Assembly: GCA_947493885.1 (NCBI GenBank)
Contig: CANLTE010000002.1
Span: 62,001 to 126,000, forward strand
Direction: 5' to 3'
Length of the DNA: 64,000 bases
Source: an uncultured Maribacter sp.
GTDB lineage: Bacteria; Bacteroidota; Bacteroidia; Flavobacteriales; Flavobacteriaceae
Part shown: positions 1 through 6,680 of the stretch, in pieces
Layout of the letters: every line of letters begins with the position of its first letter
Numbering within the stretch: the first letter of the stretch is position 1
Translations under genes and position numbers: made by a program
The notes under the pieces: model-generated
Databases searched by the model: none
What the model was told of the DNA's origin: nothing
What the model saw: only the letters and a program-made list of their open reading frames with translations

Positions 1-701
1 TTCTGCTGATAGTTGTCTACTGCAAGGTTTAGTTTAGATAAGTTAATTACTTCGTTTTCTAACTCTTCATTTTTAAGTTCTAATTGCTTTTCATAAGTAC
101 TTCCTATTAATCTAACAACAACAACAAACGATAGTATTACTATAAAGCCCATGATAAACAAAATAGTATAAAAGTTGTTTTGGAGTTTATGAATTCTTTC
201 TAAGGTTTTTTCAATGTTTGTATGCGCTGCTAAAATCCAATCAGAACCTTTAACAGGAATTAAATAAATAACTTCTGATTTTTTTTGTTCTACTTCTTTA
301 GATTTTAAAAAAGTATAAAAATCTTGAGGACTTAAATCATCAGTCACGGATGAAACTAGTGATTGCGTAGGACTTACCTTTTGCCCTACAAGTTTTATAT
401 CTGGGTGGCATACTTGTTTGCCAGACCAATCAAACATACTAACAAAACCAGTTTTTAGGTTAGTGTTTTCGATACTATTTTGAATATCTTCAATAAGCTT
501 TTCTTTTTCAATATTGTTAGCCAATTGACGACTTATTAATGTAGACATCGCTTCGGCATTTTTTTTACCAAACTCTAGTTGTGTATCTAATATTTGAATA
601 GTGCTAACCTTTACAAAATAATGTATGGCAATGCTCCCCATAACAACAAAAATAATTGTAATAGACAGTAACGTTAATAAGTACAGTTTGTCTTTTCGCA
701 T
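1..701 (-). CDS. Membrane sensor protein, N-terminal part (runs off window)
   Basis: The gene starts at the ATG at 701 and is still open at position 1, so only about 233 residues are seen. A first membrane segment lies at about residues 5-29. A periplasmic region of about 150 residues follows and contains FDWSGK, CHPD and GSDWIL, which resembles a Cache-type ligand-binding domain. A second membrane segment lies near residues 180-200 and is followed by a charged, coiled-coil-like linker (YEKQLELKNEELENEV). The output domain is outside the window, so a histidine kinase, LytTR regulator or chemoreceptor are all possible. It is divergent from the cytochrome operon at 930, with a 228-base gap in which I see no clear operator. 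Confidence 0.75.
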   Translation of the reverse strand, partial: MRKDKLYLLTLLSITIIFVVMGSIAIHYFVKVSTIQILDTQLEFGKKNAEAMSTLISRQLANNIEKEKLIEDIQNSIENTNLKTGFVSMFDWSGKQVCHPDIKLVGQKVSPTQSLVSSVTDDLSPQDFYTFLKSKEVEQKKSEVIYLIPVKGSDWILAAHTNIEKTLERIHKLQNNFYTILFIMGFIVILSFVVVVRLIGSTYEKQLELKNEELENEVINLSKLNLAVDNYQQ

Positions 702-929
702 GATTTAATTTGATGCTTTGGTGACTAAGATAAGAATTTGATTTACTTTAAATAACTCTGAATTAGTTCAACCTCACTATTTGCAAAATAGCACTGTTTT
801 TCAATTTTATTCAAGTCTTTTTTTTCCTTTTTTACGGCTAATTATTCCCTTTCGCACAACTTATGTATAATAATCTGAGTAGGATATTATTGTTTTGATG
901 GCATATTAGAAACTATAAATCAGATTATT

Positions 930-1280
930 ATGAAATTTACACTCAAATTTATGCTACCCGTTGTTTGTCTTTTAATTGTAGGTTGTTCATCAAGTGATGA
1001 TGATGAAGTTATACCTCCAAAAGAAGAAGATCCAATAGCAAATGAAATTACTTACACCAAAGATATTAAGCCAATAATAACTAGTAATTGTGTTGGATGT
1101 CATGGTAATCCTCCACAAAATGGAGCTCCTTTTTCATTAACAACGTTTGACAATGTAAATAGTAGAGCAAACGGAATTTTTAACAGAACTAATAATGGTA
1201 CAATGCCTCCTTCTGGTAAGCTACCACAGGCAACTATTGATTTAATATCGGATTGGATTGACGGTGGAAAAAAAGAATAA
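930..1280 (+). CDS. c-type cytochrome-like lipoprotein
   Basis: A 116-residue exported protein. The N-terminus is a lipoprotein signal ending in IVGCSSS, so it is probably anchored in the envelope. One haem c motif, CVGCH, sits at residues 54-58, and NGTMPP near residue 92 offers a possible distal methionine ligand. The YTKDIKPII...NC start resembles the cytochrome c-like domain common in Bacteroidota envelope lipoproteins. It leads an operon with YceI, OB-fold and DUF5777-like genes, so a role in envelope redox chemistry is likely. The partner is not evident from sequence. Confidence 0.8.
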   Translation: MKFTLKFMLPVVCLLIVGCSSSDDDEVIPPKEEDPIANEITYTKDIKPIITSNCVGCHGNPPQNGAPFSLTTFDNVNSRANGIFNRTNNGTMPPSGKLPQATIDLISDWIDGGKKE

Positions 1281-1309
1281 GACAGTTTGTGAATATTAAA
1301 AAAATAAGA

Positions 1310-1873
1310 ATGAAAAAGCATATTGTAAAAATTGGGTTAACATTAGTTTTAATTTTTGGAACCCTGCAATGTGGCTTTGCACAAACTAAATATATTGACC
1401 GTAATGGAGTTGTACAATTTGAGGCTTCTGAAAAATTGTTTGAAGAAGTAAAAGCTACAAATAAATCGGTTTCAGCAGTTTTAGATGTTCAAACAGGTCA
1501 AATTGCAGCTTTGAGTTTAATTAAAGGGTTTCATTTTAAAAACTCTTTAATGGAGGAGCACTTTAATGAAAATTATATAGAATCAGAAAAATATCCCAAA
1601 GCAATTTTTAAAGGGAAATTAAACGATTTAGATGTTACTAAACTTAACCAAAATTGGCAAGAAGTAGGTGTAGATGGGAAATTACAATTGCATGGAAAAG
1701 AGAAACAAATACACCTAAATGTAATGCTTAAAATGGTTAATGGTTTAATTCTTATGAAGGGGTCATTTATAGTGGCCCCCTCAGATTTTGATATTGAAAT
1801 TCCCAAATTGGTCAGAAACAAAATTGCAAAAGAAGTAACCGTTACTTTAAATTTTGAATTCACTAAAAAATGA
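1310..1873 (+). CDS. YceI-family periplasmic protein (copy 1)
   Basis: This is a YceI-like lipocalin-fold protein. The ATG at 1310 is preferred over an in-frame GTG at 1289 because MKKHIVKIG leads directly into a signal peptide ending near FAQ. Family features include MEEHFNENYIESEKYPKA and the closing VTVTLNFEF strand. YceI proteins bind isoprenoid or other lipids in the periplasm. The stop overlaps the start of the next gene by four bases (ATGA), indicating translational coupling. A second copy lies at 3920. Confidence 0.85.
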   Translation: MKKHIVKIGLTLVLIFGTLQCGFAQTKYIDRNGVVQFEASEKLFEEVKATNKSVSAVLDVQTGQIAALSLIKGFHFKNSLMEEHFNENYIESEKYPKAIFKGKLNDLDVTKLNQNWQEVGVDGKLQLHGKEKQIHLNVMLKMVNGLILMKGSFIVAPSDFDIEIPKLVRNKIAKEVTVTLNFEFTKK

Positions 1874-2265
1874 ATAAGAAAAGAGTATTTATAAGTACAA
1901 TTTTGTTGCTGCTATCATTAATTGCAGTGTACGTTTTTTTTCTTAGTGGAAAGCATAGAGTAATCGCTGATGAAGATGCAACAATTGTACTAAAATCGGA
2001 AGAGTTATATGCTCCTTTTAAAAACAACCATAGCACATTAACAGCTAATTATATAGATCAAGTTGCCCAAGTTTCGGGTTTAATTACATCAATATCCAAA
2101 AATACCATAGAGTTAGATAATATAATTCAGGTTGACTTAAATAATGACCTTAAAACAAATCTTGAAAAGGGAAAAATAATCACCATAAAAGGAAGATGTG
2201 TTGGTTATGACGATTTGTTTGATGTTGTTAAAATAGATCAAGCAATTGTATTACCAAAAGAATAA
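1870..2265 (+). CDS. Membrane-anchored OB-fold protein (tRNA_anti-like), copy 1
   Basis: A 131-residue protein with one N-terminal membrane anchor (residues about 5-25) and a small beta-rich domain. The segments YIDQVAQVSGLITSI and KGKIITIKGRCVGYDDLFDVVKIDQA match the OB-fold 'tRNA_anti-like' proteins of Bacteroidota. The role of this family is unknown, and nucleic-acid binding is unlikely for an extracytoplasmic domain. It is coupled to the YceI gene upstream. The equivalent gene in the second module is at 3487. Confidence 0.7.
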   Translation: MNKKRVFISTILLLLSLIAVYVFFLSGKHRVIADEDATIVLKSEELYAPFKNNHSTLTANYIDQVAQVSGLITSISKNTIELDNIIQVDLNNDLKTNLEKGKIITIKGRCVGYDDLFDVVKIDQAIVLPKE

Positions 2266-2288
2266 TAAACCGCCATTAAACTATAAAA

Positions 2289-3137
2289 ATGAAATTAGCT
2301 TTTACCTTCTTATTTTTAATACCCTTTGTGTTCTTTGCGCAAGAAGACGATTTACTATCGGAGATAGATGCCGAAGTTCCAAACAGCTATGTTGGAGCTG
2401 CTTTTAAAGGGTTAAAAATTGTAAATTTTGAATCTACAAAAATGGTTTCTAAAAAGGAACTGTACTTTGTGGTTTCACACAGATTTGGAACTGTAAAAAC
2501 GGGAATAAGTGACTTTTTTGGCTTGGATCAAGCAGTTACAAGATTAAATTTTATTTACGGAATTTCAGATGGTATCAATTTAGGAGTATCCAGAAGTTCG
2601 TTTCAAAGAACCTATGAGTCGTCGCTTAAACTTCGTTTGGTTAGACAAAAAAAAGGAGGTTTTCCTTTTACCATTGTTAGTTTTAATAGTTTGCTCATAA
2701 ATACACAGCTAGACGAGCTAGTAATACCGCAAATTGAATTTACGGATCGTTTAGGGTACACAGCACAACTTTTGATATCAAAAAAAATTAATGAGAATTT
2801 CTCCCTGCAATTAATACCTAGTTTTTTTCATGATAATTACAACCCTGTAGAAAATCAAGATAACTCACAATATTCTATTGGCTTAGGCGGAAGGCATAAA
2901 TTGTCTAAAAGATGGTCAATTAATTTTGATTACGGAATGCATTTAAACAGAGCCAGTAATTCACCTTTTAACAACCCATTGTCTATTGGTTTTGATTTAG
3001 AGACAGGCGGACATGTGTTTCAATTACACTTTACAAATGCACAACCTATGAATACCAACGGTTTTTTAGGCCAAGGTGCGGGTGATTGGGGTCAAGGAGA
3101 TTTCTTTTTTGGATTTAATCTTTCAAGAATTTTTTAA
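2289..3137 (+). CDS. DUF5777-like outer-membrane beta-barrel protein (copy 1)
   Basis: A 282-residue protein with a signal peptide cleaved near FFAQ, followed by alternating amphipathic strands and ending in a C-terminal aromatic residue (FGFNLSRIF), typical of outer-membrane barrels. Segments such as SKKELYFVVSHRFG, FGLDQAVTRLNFIYGISDGINLGVSRS and LKLRLVRQK recur in the second copy at 4455, so the two are paralogues. It probably belongs to the DUF5777 family found beside YceI and cytochrome c lipoproteins. The substrate or partner is unknown. Confidence 0.75.
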   Translation: MKLAFTFLFLIPFVFFAQEDDLLSEIDAEVPNSYVGAAFKGLKIVNFESTKMVSKKELYFVVSHRFGTVKTGISDFFGLDQAVTRLNFIYGISDGINLGVSRSSFQRTYESSLKLRLVRQKKGGFPFTIVSFNSLLINTQLDELVIPQIEFTDRLGYTAQLLISKKINENFSLQLIPSFFHDNYNPVENQDNSQYSIGLGGRHKLSKRWSINFDYGMHLNRASNSPFNNPLSIGFDLETGGHVFQLHFTNAQPMNTNGFLGQGAGDWGQGDFFFGFNLSRIF

Positions 3138-3147
3138 AAATAGTAGT

Positions 3148-3405
3148 ATGACAACCGGATTAGCTAGAATACCAGTTCAGAATTTATTTTGCAATTTTTG
3201 CGGTTTGAGTATAAAAGAGACATTATTGCAAATAGAAAATATCACCAATGTATACCTTTACCCAAATGAAGCAATGATTGTTTTTAATTTTGTTAAAGCC
3301 AACGAACTTTCGTCCGCATTAAATGCCTTAACAGATTTGGGTTACCCTCCAAAAGGAGACAAAATTTTAAAAAATAAATTATCTTCAAACATATGCAGTT
3401 GCTAA
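3148..3405 (+). CDS. Small HMA-like (heavy-metal-associated) protein
   Basis: An 85-residue cytoplasmic protein. The start at 3148 lies just after the upstream stop; longer in-frame readings overlap the barrel gene and are unlikely. The LFCNFCG...ENITNVYL...ALTDLGYPP pattern fits the beta-alpha-beta-beta-alpha-beta HMA fold, with a CxxC metal-binding pair at residues 15-18 and a cysteine-rich end (CSC). It could be a copper chaperone or metal sensor accompanying the cytochrome/YceI operon. It is short and the family match is by eye. Confidence 0.6.
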   Translation: MTTGLARIPVQNLFCNFCGLSIKETLLQIENITNVYLYPNEAMIVFNFVKANELSSALNALTDLGYPPKGDKILKNKLSSNICSC

Positions 3406-3486
3406 AACCGTATTTCAGCAATTTGTTATAAAATATTTATAGCCTAAATTGCCAAGTAATTTGTTTAGTACTATATTTCTCATCTA

Positions 3487-3927
3487 ATGACAAAGAAAAC
3501 GCGTAACATTATTTATTTGTTAGTATTTGTTCTTGTGTTATTAGTATACGGGTTATATAATTTTACTAAAACTAAGGATATTGATACGTTGATTGCCGAG
3601 CCCATGCTTGAACTAACTGCGGAGGATTTAATCTCGTATTTAGAATTGCATAAAAACACAAATGATAAACAGTATTTAGAAAAGGTAATTGCAATAAAAG
3701 GTGTTGTTAAAGAAATTAATAACTTAAATGAAAGACATACCATATTGTTAAAGGGAGGTAAGGATGATGCCACCCTAATTATATGTGATATGAATCCTAG
3801 CCAGAGTATTGAATTTAAAAAATTAAAACCTGGAGATACTGTAAATGTAAAAGGTATTTATAAAGGTTTTTTAAAAGATGTTGTTCTTTTAAACTGTGTA
3901 ATAGCCAACAAAAAAACCAATGATTAA
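3487..3927 (+). CDS. Membrane-anchored OB-fold protein (tRNA_anti-like), copy 2
   Basis: A 146-residue paralogue of the gene at 1870. It has an N-terminal membrane anchor (IIYLLVFVLVLLVYGLY) followed by an OB-type domain with VIAIKGVVKEINNL and KPGDTVNVKGIYKGFLKDVVLLNCVI. It opens the second YceI/OB/DUF5777 module and overlaps the following YceI gene by 8 bases. Module order differs from the first: OB-YceI-barrel here, YceI-OB-barrel before. Function is unknown. Confidence 0.65.
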   Translation: MTKKTRNIIYLLVFVLVLLVYGLYNFTKTKDIDTLIAEPMLELTAEDLISYLELHKNTNDKQYLEKVIAIKGVVKEINNLNERHTILLKGGKDDATLIICDMNPSQSIEFKKLKPGDTVNVKGIYKGFLKDVVLLNCVIANKKTND

Positions 3928-4465
3928 ACCAGTAATAGCTATGTTGTTTTTAGTAGCATTGGAATTAACAAGCTACCAAGAAAAAATTATAGCGCGTCAG
4001 GGTAACGTTTCTTTTTTTTCATATACCTCTGTCGAAAACATAAAAGCAGAAAACAATCAGGTACTTAGTATCATTGATTTAGAAAATTCTAAAATTGCTG
4101 TTAGTATGCTAATGAATGCTTTTGTTTTTGAAAAAGCATTAATGCGAGAGCATTTTAATGAAAGTTATATTGAGTCTGATATTTACCCTAAGGCAACTTT
4201 TGAAGGAGAAATAATAGATTTTAACCCCTTACAAGAAGGTTCTCAAACCAAAATGGTAAAAGGGGTGTTTACCATGCGCGGAATTTCCAAAGAATTAGAA
4301 ATTAAAACCAAAATTGAAAAACTCAATGATAAATATATACTTTCAGGAGTGTTTGAAGCGGTGGTTAACGATTACGATATAAAAATACCACCACTATTGG
4401 CTGGTAATATTGCAAAGACAATTTTGGTAAATTTTAGATTTGAATACGATCCTTATGAAAACTAA
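3920..4465 (+). CDS. YceI-family periplasmic protein (copy 2)
   Basis: A 181-residue YceI-type protein. It shares the diagnostic stretch MREHFNESYIESDIYPKATFEGE and the end NIAKTILVNFRFEY with copy 1, confirming tandem duplication. The N-terminal signal is short and ends near SYQEK. It overlaps the OB-fold gene upstream and the barrel gene downstream, so the module is tightly coupled in translation. Lipid binding or lipid transport in the periplasm is the family expectation. Confidence 0.8.
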   Translation: MIKPVIAMLFLVALELTSYQEKIIARQGNVSFFSYTSVENIKAENNQVLSIIDLENSKIAVSMLMNAFVFEKALMREHFNESYIESDIYPKATFEGEIIDFNPLQEGSQTKMVKGVFTMRGISKELEIKTKIEKLNDKYILSGVFEAVVNDYDIKIPPLLAGNIAKTILVNFRFEYDPYEN

Positions 4466-5369
4466 AAGAATTTTATTTTTCGTTTTTTTAATAGTTGGTG
4501 CTTTTCAGTTTTCTGTTGCTCAAGAAAATCTTTTAGGAATATTGGAAAAGGAGCATAAAGACACCTTGCAGTATACTGATGCTACTTTTAAAATGACTCG
4601 TATTGCTATAGGGCATTCCTTAGAAACTAGAAAAAAAGGTACACTAGAAGTTTTTGTAGTAAATCGCTTTTGGAACGGTCCTTATGAAACCTCGCAAAGT
4701 TTTTTTGTTGAAAAGTTAAGTAGCCGTATTGCCTTAGAGTATGGTATTACGGACCGACTTTCCACAGGTTTTGGGGGTACAACTTTTGATGGTTTGTTTG
4801 ACGGATATTTAAAATATAGATTAGTACGTCAACGACTAAAAGGTCAGGGCTCACCATTTAGTATTACGCTGTTGCAAGCCTCAAGCTATAATAGTAATGG
4901 CTTTGCAGGCTTAGACGCGGGCTTTTCAGATAGATTGTCATACACTTCGCAGTTGCTTATTGGTAAAAAGTTTTCTCCAGGCTTTTCATTTCAAATAGCA
5001 CCTACTTTTATTCATCGAGGAGAGGCTTCCCCAGGGGACGACCCTAAAAGTCATTTTGCTGTTGGTTTTGGTGGAAGGTTAAAATTAGGACCCCATGTAT
5101 CCTTTGTTTCAGAATACTATTATACTGCTAACCCAATTAAGTCTTTTGATACTTATGGGCCATTTACTATAGGTGTAAATTGGGAACTTGGTGATGTAAT
5201 GCTGCAATTTATGCTTACCAATGCACAACGTATTGTAGATGATGCTTTTATTACCCAAACACGTAATAACTTCAATTTTAAAAACCCAAATCTAAATTTT
5301 GGTTTTAATGCTACTTACGTTATTCACTTTAACCGCAAATTAAAAAATGTAAAAGGGGTAAAGGAATAA
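4455..5369 (+). CDS. DUF5777-like outer-membrane beta-barrel protein (copy 2)
   Basis: A 304-residue paralogue of the gene at 2289. The ATG at 4455 is chosen over 4440 because MKTKRILFFVFLIVGAF begins a clear signal peptide ending at VAQ. Shared features include TFKMTRIAIGHSLETRKKGTLEVFVVNRF, the YGITDRLSTGFG turn, LKYRLVRQR and DRLSYTSQLLIGKKF. It ends the operon; the next gene is convergent. It is probably an outer-membrane barrel of unknown cargo. Confidence 0.75.
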   Translation: MKTKRILFFVFLIVGAFQFSVAQENLLGILEKEHKDTLQYTDATFKMTRIAIGHSLETRKKGTLEVFVVNRFWNGPYETSQSFFVEKLSSRIALEYGITDRLSTGFGGTTFDGLFDGYLKYRLVRQRLKGQGSPFSITLLQASSYNSNGFAGLDAGFSDRLSYTSQLLIGKKFSPGFSFQIAPTFIHRGEASPGDDPKSHFAVGFGGRLKLGPHVSFVSEYYYTANPIKSFDTYGPFTIGVNWELGDVMLQFMLTNAQRIVDDAFITQTRNNFNFKNPNLNFGFNATYVIHFNRKLKNVKGVKE

Positions 5370-5452
5370 AAGATGGTCTTTAAACTTACAACCATTAATT
5401 AATTTAAAAGAAGTGGCGACAATAAAAGACGTTCTAAGTTAGTTTTTTGATA

Positions 5453-6163
5453 TTATTTACGTTTACTCCAAATTTCATAAATAGGTTTTCCTTTACTGGA
5501 TGAACCTGAGTGATGCCATTTGTTCTCTTTTAGGTTAAAAACAAATTTTAATTCTGTACCAACTCTAGAATCATCACGTGAAAAGAATTTTATCTTTTCA
5601 GTATAAATACCATTTGCGGTAGTATACGTTCCACCTCCTGTACCCATAAATTGTTTGGTTTCCGTATTATAAGCAATCCATTGAAAACGAGTTCCAGATA
5701 AAATTTTCATGGTTTTCCTAGGCTTATTTGTATCTCTTTCCTGTGTTTTATCATCCTTTATACGCCCAGACATTAACCAAACACCTTGTAGTTTTCCGGG
5801 AGTACCATAATCAATTCGCTTAAACTTTTGATTGCGACCTACAATGCCCATAATAGAATCTGTAATAAATACTTTAAAACGTAGCTCTGTACCAACACGT
5901 TCTGGGTTTTTAGAATCAAATTCTACTTTTTCGGTCATGGTGTCGCCTAATAATTTCCATGAGCCTCCACTGGTAGATTTAAATTTTCCTGTATTAGAAT
6001 TATACGTTGTGATTACTTGGTACCCATCAGAAAAAATAACAACGCTCTTAAGGTTTTCTCCGTTTTCAGTAGTGTGTTGTGTTTCCCATGAGCCAATAAA
6101 GCTTTGCGCATTACCTATAAACGTTATAAAAACACAAAACAAAAATACGCTATTGTTTTTCAT
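5453..6163 (-). CDS. Secreted two-repeat lipocalin-like protein
   Basis: A 236-residue exported protein with a signal peptide ending near GNAQS. The mature part is two copies of the same domain. Each begins with a GSW or GVW motif (SFIGSWET, LQGVWLMS), has a YNSNTGKF / YNTETKQF segment, then a GGSW / GGTY turn, and ends with RVGTELRFKVF / RVGTELKFVFN. The pattern resembles small lipocalin-type DUF4488-like domains of Bacteroidota, with no catalytic residues apparent. It is convergent with the barrel gene at 4455, and its start faces the tracrRNA gene, which terminates about 90 bases upstream. Confidence 0.7.
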   Translation of the reverse strand: MKNNSVFLFCVFITFIGNAQSFIGSWETQHTTENGENLKSVVIFSDGYQVITTYNSNTGKFKSTSGGSWKLLGDTMTEKVEFDSKNPERVGTELRFKVFITDSIMGIVGRNQKFKRIDYGTPGKLQGVWLMSGRIKDDKTQERDTNKPRKTMKILSGTRFQWIAYNTETKQFMGTGGGTYTTANGIYTEKIKFFSRDDSRVGTELKFVFNLKENKWHHSGSSSKGKPIYEIWSKRK

Positions 6164-6254
6164 GAGTTTAACAATTTAGTACTTCTAAGATAGGTAATAA
6201 TTTATAGCTGTTTGTTTGAACTTTTTCGCAGATGAAAAGTTATAAAACATCCAT

Positions 6255-6333
6255 AAAAAAGCCCCGAATTGGAAGTCGAGGCGGCTTAAATGTTTTCACA
6301 ACGGAATAATCCTTATTGTGAATTGCTTTCAGT
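6255..6333 (-). ncRNA. tracrRNA of the type II-C CRISPR system
   Basis: Read on the minus strand, the RNA begins with an anti-repeat (6333-6315) matching 18 of 19 bases of the complement of the array repeat 5' end. Next comes the nexus-like AAGGATTATTCCGTTGTG. Then there is a GC-rich hairpin (GCCTCGA...TTCGGGGC, 6282-6261) and a run of six T (6260-6255), a classic intrinsic terminator. The predicted length is about 79 bases. A promoter fits exactly upstream (see 6338-6368), placing the 5' end at the anti-repeat. Its place next to cas9 and the strong anti-repeat make the assignment firm; the exact ends are inferred. Confidence 0.93.
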
Positions 6334-6337
6334 ACTG

Positions 6338-6368
6338 TAAATGTATAAAAATTTAAGTACTAAACAAA
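6338..6368 (-). promoter_or_regulatory. tracrRNA promoter (Bacteroidota type)
   Basis: On the minus strand there is TTTG at 6368-6365, a 19-base spacer, and TACATTTA at 6345-6338. This matches the Bacteroidota -33/-7 consensus TTTG-N19-TAnnTTTG except for the last base. Transcription would start at about 6331-6334, exactly at the anti-repeat. Confidence 0.7.
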
Positions 6369-6435
6369 TACGCTTTTCCGTAATTGTAATTAAGATTTTT
6401 ACTACTATTTTTATGAAAATAATTTCATTTAAAAA

Positions 6436-6459
6436 GAGAGAGCCTAAAAAGGCTCTCTC
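6436..6459 (-). terminator. Intrinsic terminator of the small RNA
   Basis: 9-bp perfect stem GAGAGAGCC/GGCTCTCTC with a 6-base loop. On the minus strand it is followed by TTTTT (6435-6431). On the plus strand there is no T run, so it terminates minus-strand transcription. Confidence 0.85.
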
Positions 6460-6460
6460 A

Positions 6461-6477
6461 TGAAAACAATTCACAAC
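6461..6477 (-). repeat. Truncated CRISPR repeat inside the small RNA
   Basis: 17 bases matching positions 1-17 of the 46-base repeat in crRNA orientation, with one C-to-T change at position 12. The rest of the repeat is replaced by a terminator hairpin. Confidence 0.85.
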
Positions 6478-6591
6478 TCACTATACGCATTTGTATATTT
6501 TGTGAAAACTGTATTTAGTTGTCACAATCCTGATGAGAGATAATGATGTTAGCAAGAGACACCATTTATTAAGTGTCTATACAGATAAGAG

Positions 6592-6622
6592 CAAAGATAG
6601 AAAAAAGACTATAATATACAAA
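6592..6622 (-). promoter_or_regulatory. Promoter of the crRNA-like small RNA
   Basis: On the minus strand there is TTTG at 6622-6619, exactly 19 bases, then TATCTTTG at 6599-6592. This is a perfect match to TTTG-N19-TAnnTTTG, and the same spacing occurs in the tracrRNA promoter. It is divergent from the cas9 promoter. Confidence 0.75.
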
Positions 6623-6633
6623 TGTTATAGTGA
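6613..6633 (+). promoter_or_regulatory. Near-match to the small-RNA guide segment, between divergent promoters
   Basis: AATATACAAATG + T + TATAGTGA here matches AATATACAAATG + CG + TATAGTGA immediately 5' of the repeat piece in the small RNA (6499-6478, minus). The site includes the -33 box of the small-RNA promoter and ends where the cas9 -33 region is expected. It may be a Cas9/guide binding site for autorepression or, alternatively, a protein operator present twice in inverted orientation. Confidence 0.55.
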
Positions 6634-6655
6634 CAATTTATAAAAATATTTTTAT

Positions 6656-6663
6656 TAACTTTG
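6656..6663 (+). promoter_or_regulatory. cas9 promoter -7 box
   Basis: TAACTTTG is a perfect TAnnTTTG element 18 bases before the cas9 ATG, giving a leader of roughly 12 bases. No clear TTTG is present 19-21 bases upstream, so the promoter may be weak or activator/guide dependent. Confidence 0.55.
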
Positions 6664-6680
6664 AATGTAGCGCAAATAAG

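Larger units (their letters stand above)
6431..6586 (-). ncRNA. Candidate crRNA-like small RNA between tracrRNA and cas9
   Basis: No protein gene is here, but the minus strand holds a complete small-RNA gene. A consensus promoter (6592-6622) predicts a start near 6586. A 5' hairpin follows (AGACAC/GTGTCT arms, 6578-6557). A spacer-like stretch ends at 6478. Then comes GTTGTGAATTGTTTTCA (6477-6461), identical at 16 of 17 bases to the start of the CRISPR repeat. Last is a terminator: 9-bp hairpin GAGAGAGCC/GGCTCTCTC (6459-6436) plus five T (6435-6431). The repeat piece can pair with the tracrRNA anti-repeat over 17 bases, the single change giving a G-U wobble. The layout recalls scaRNA of Francisella, but function here is inference. 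Confidence 0.72.

Noticed and set aside
6315-6333. Anti-repeat as a stray CRISPR repeat
   Set aside because: It is followed by the nexus and terminator on the minus strand and preceded by a promoter, so it is the tracrRNA, not an array remnant.
6515-6565. 16-codon frame (minus strand) within the small RNA
   Set aside because: No ribosome-binding sequence, and the start lies in the 5' hairpin. Probably chance, though a dual-function RNA cannot be excluded.
6630-6680. Upstream GTG start extending cas9 by 17 residues
   Set aside because: The extension overlaps the promoter -7 box, and the added residues do not belong to the conserved Cas9 N-terminus.
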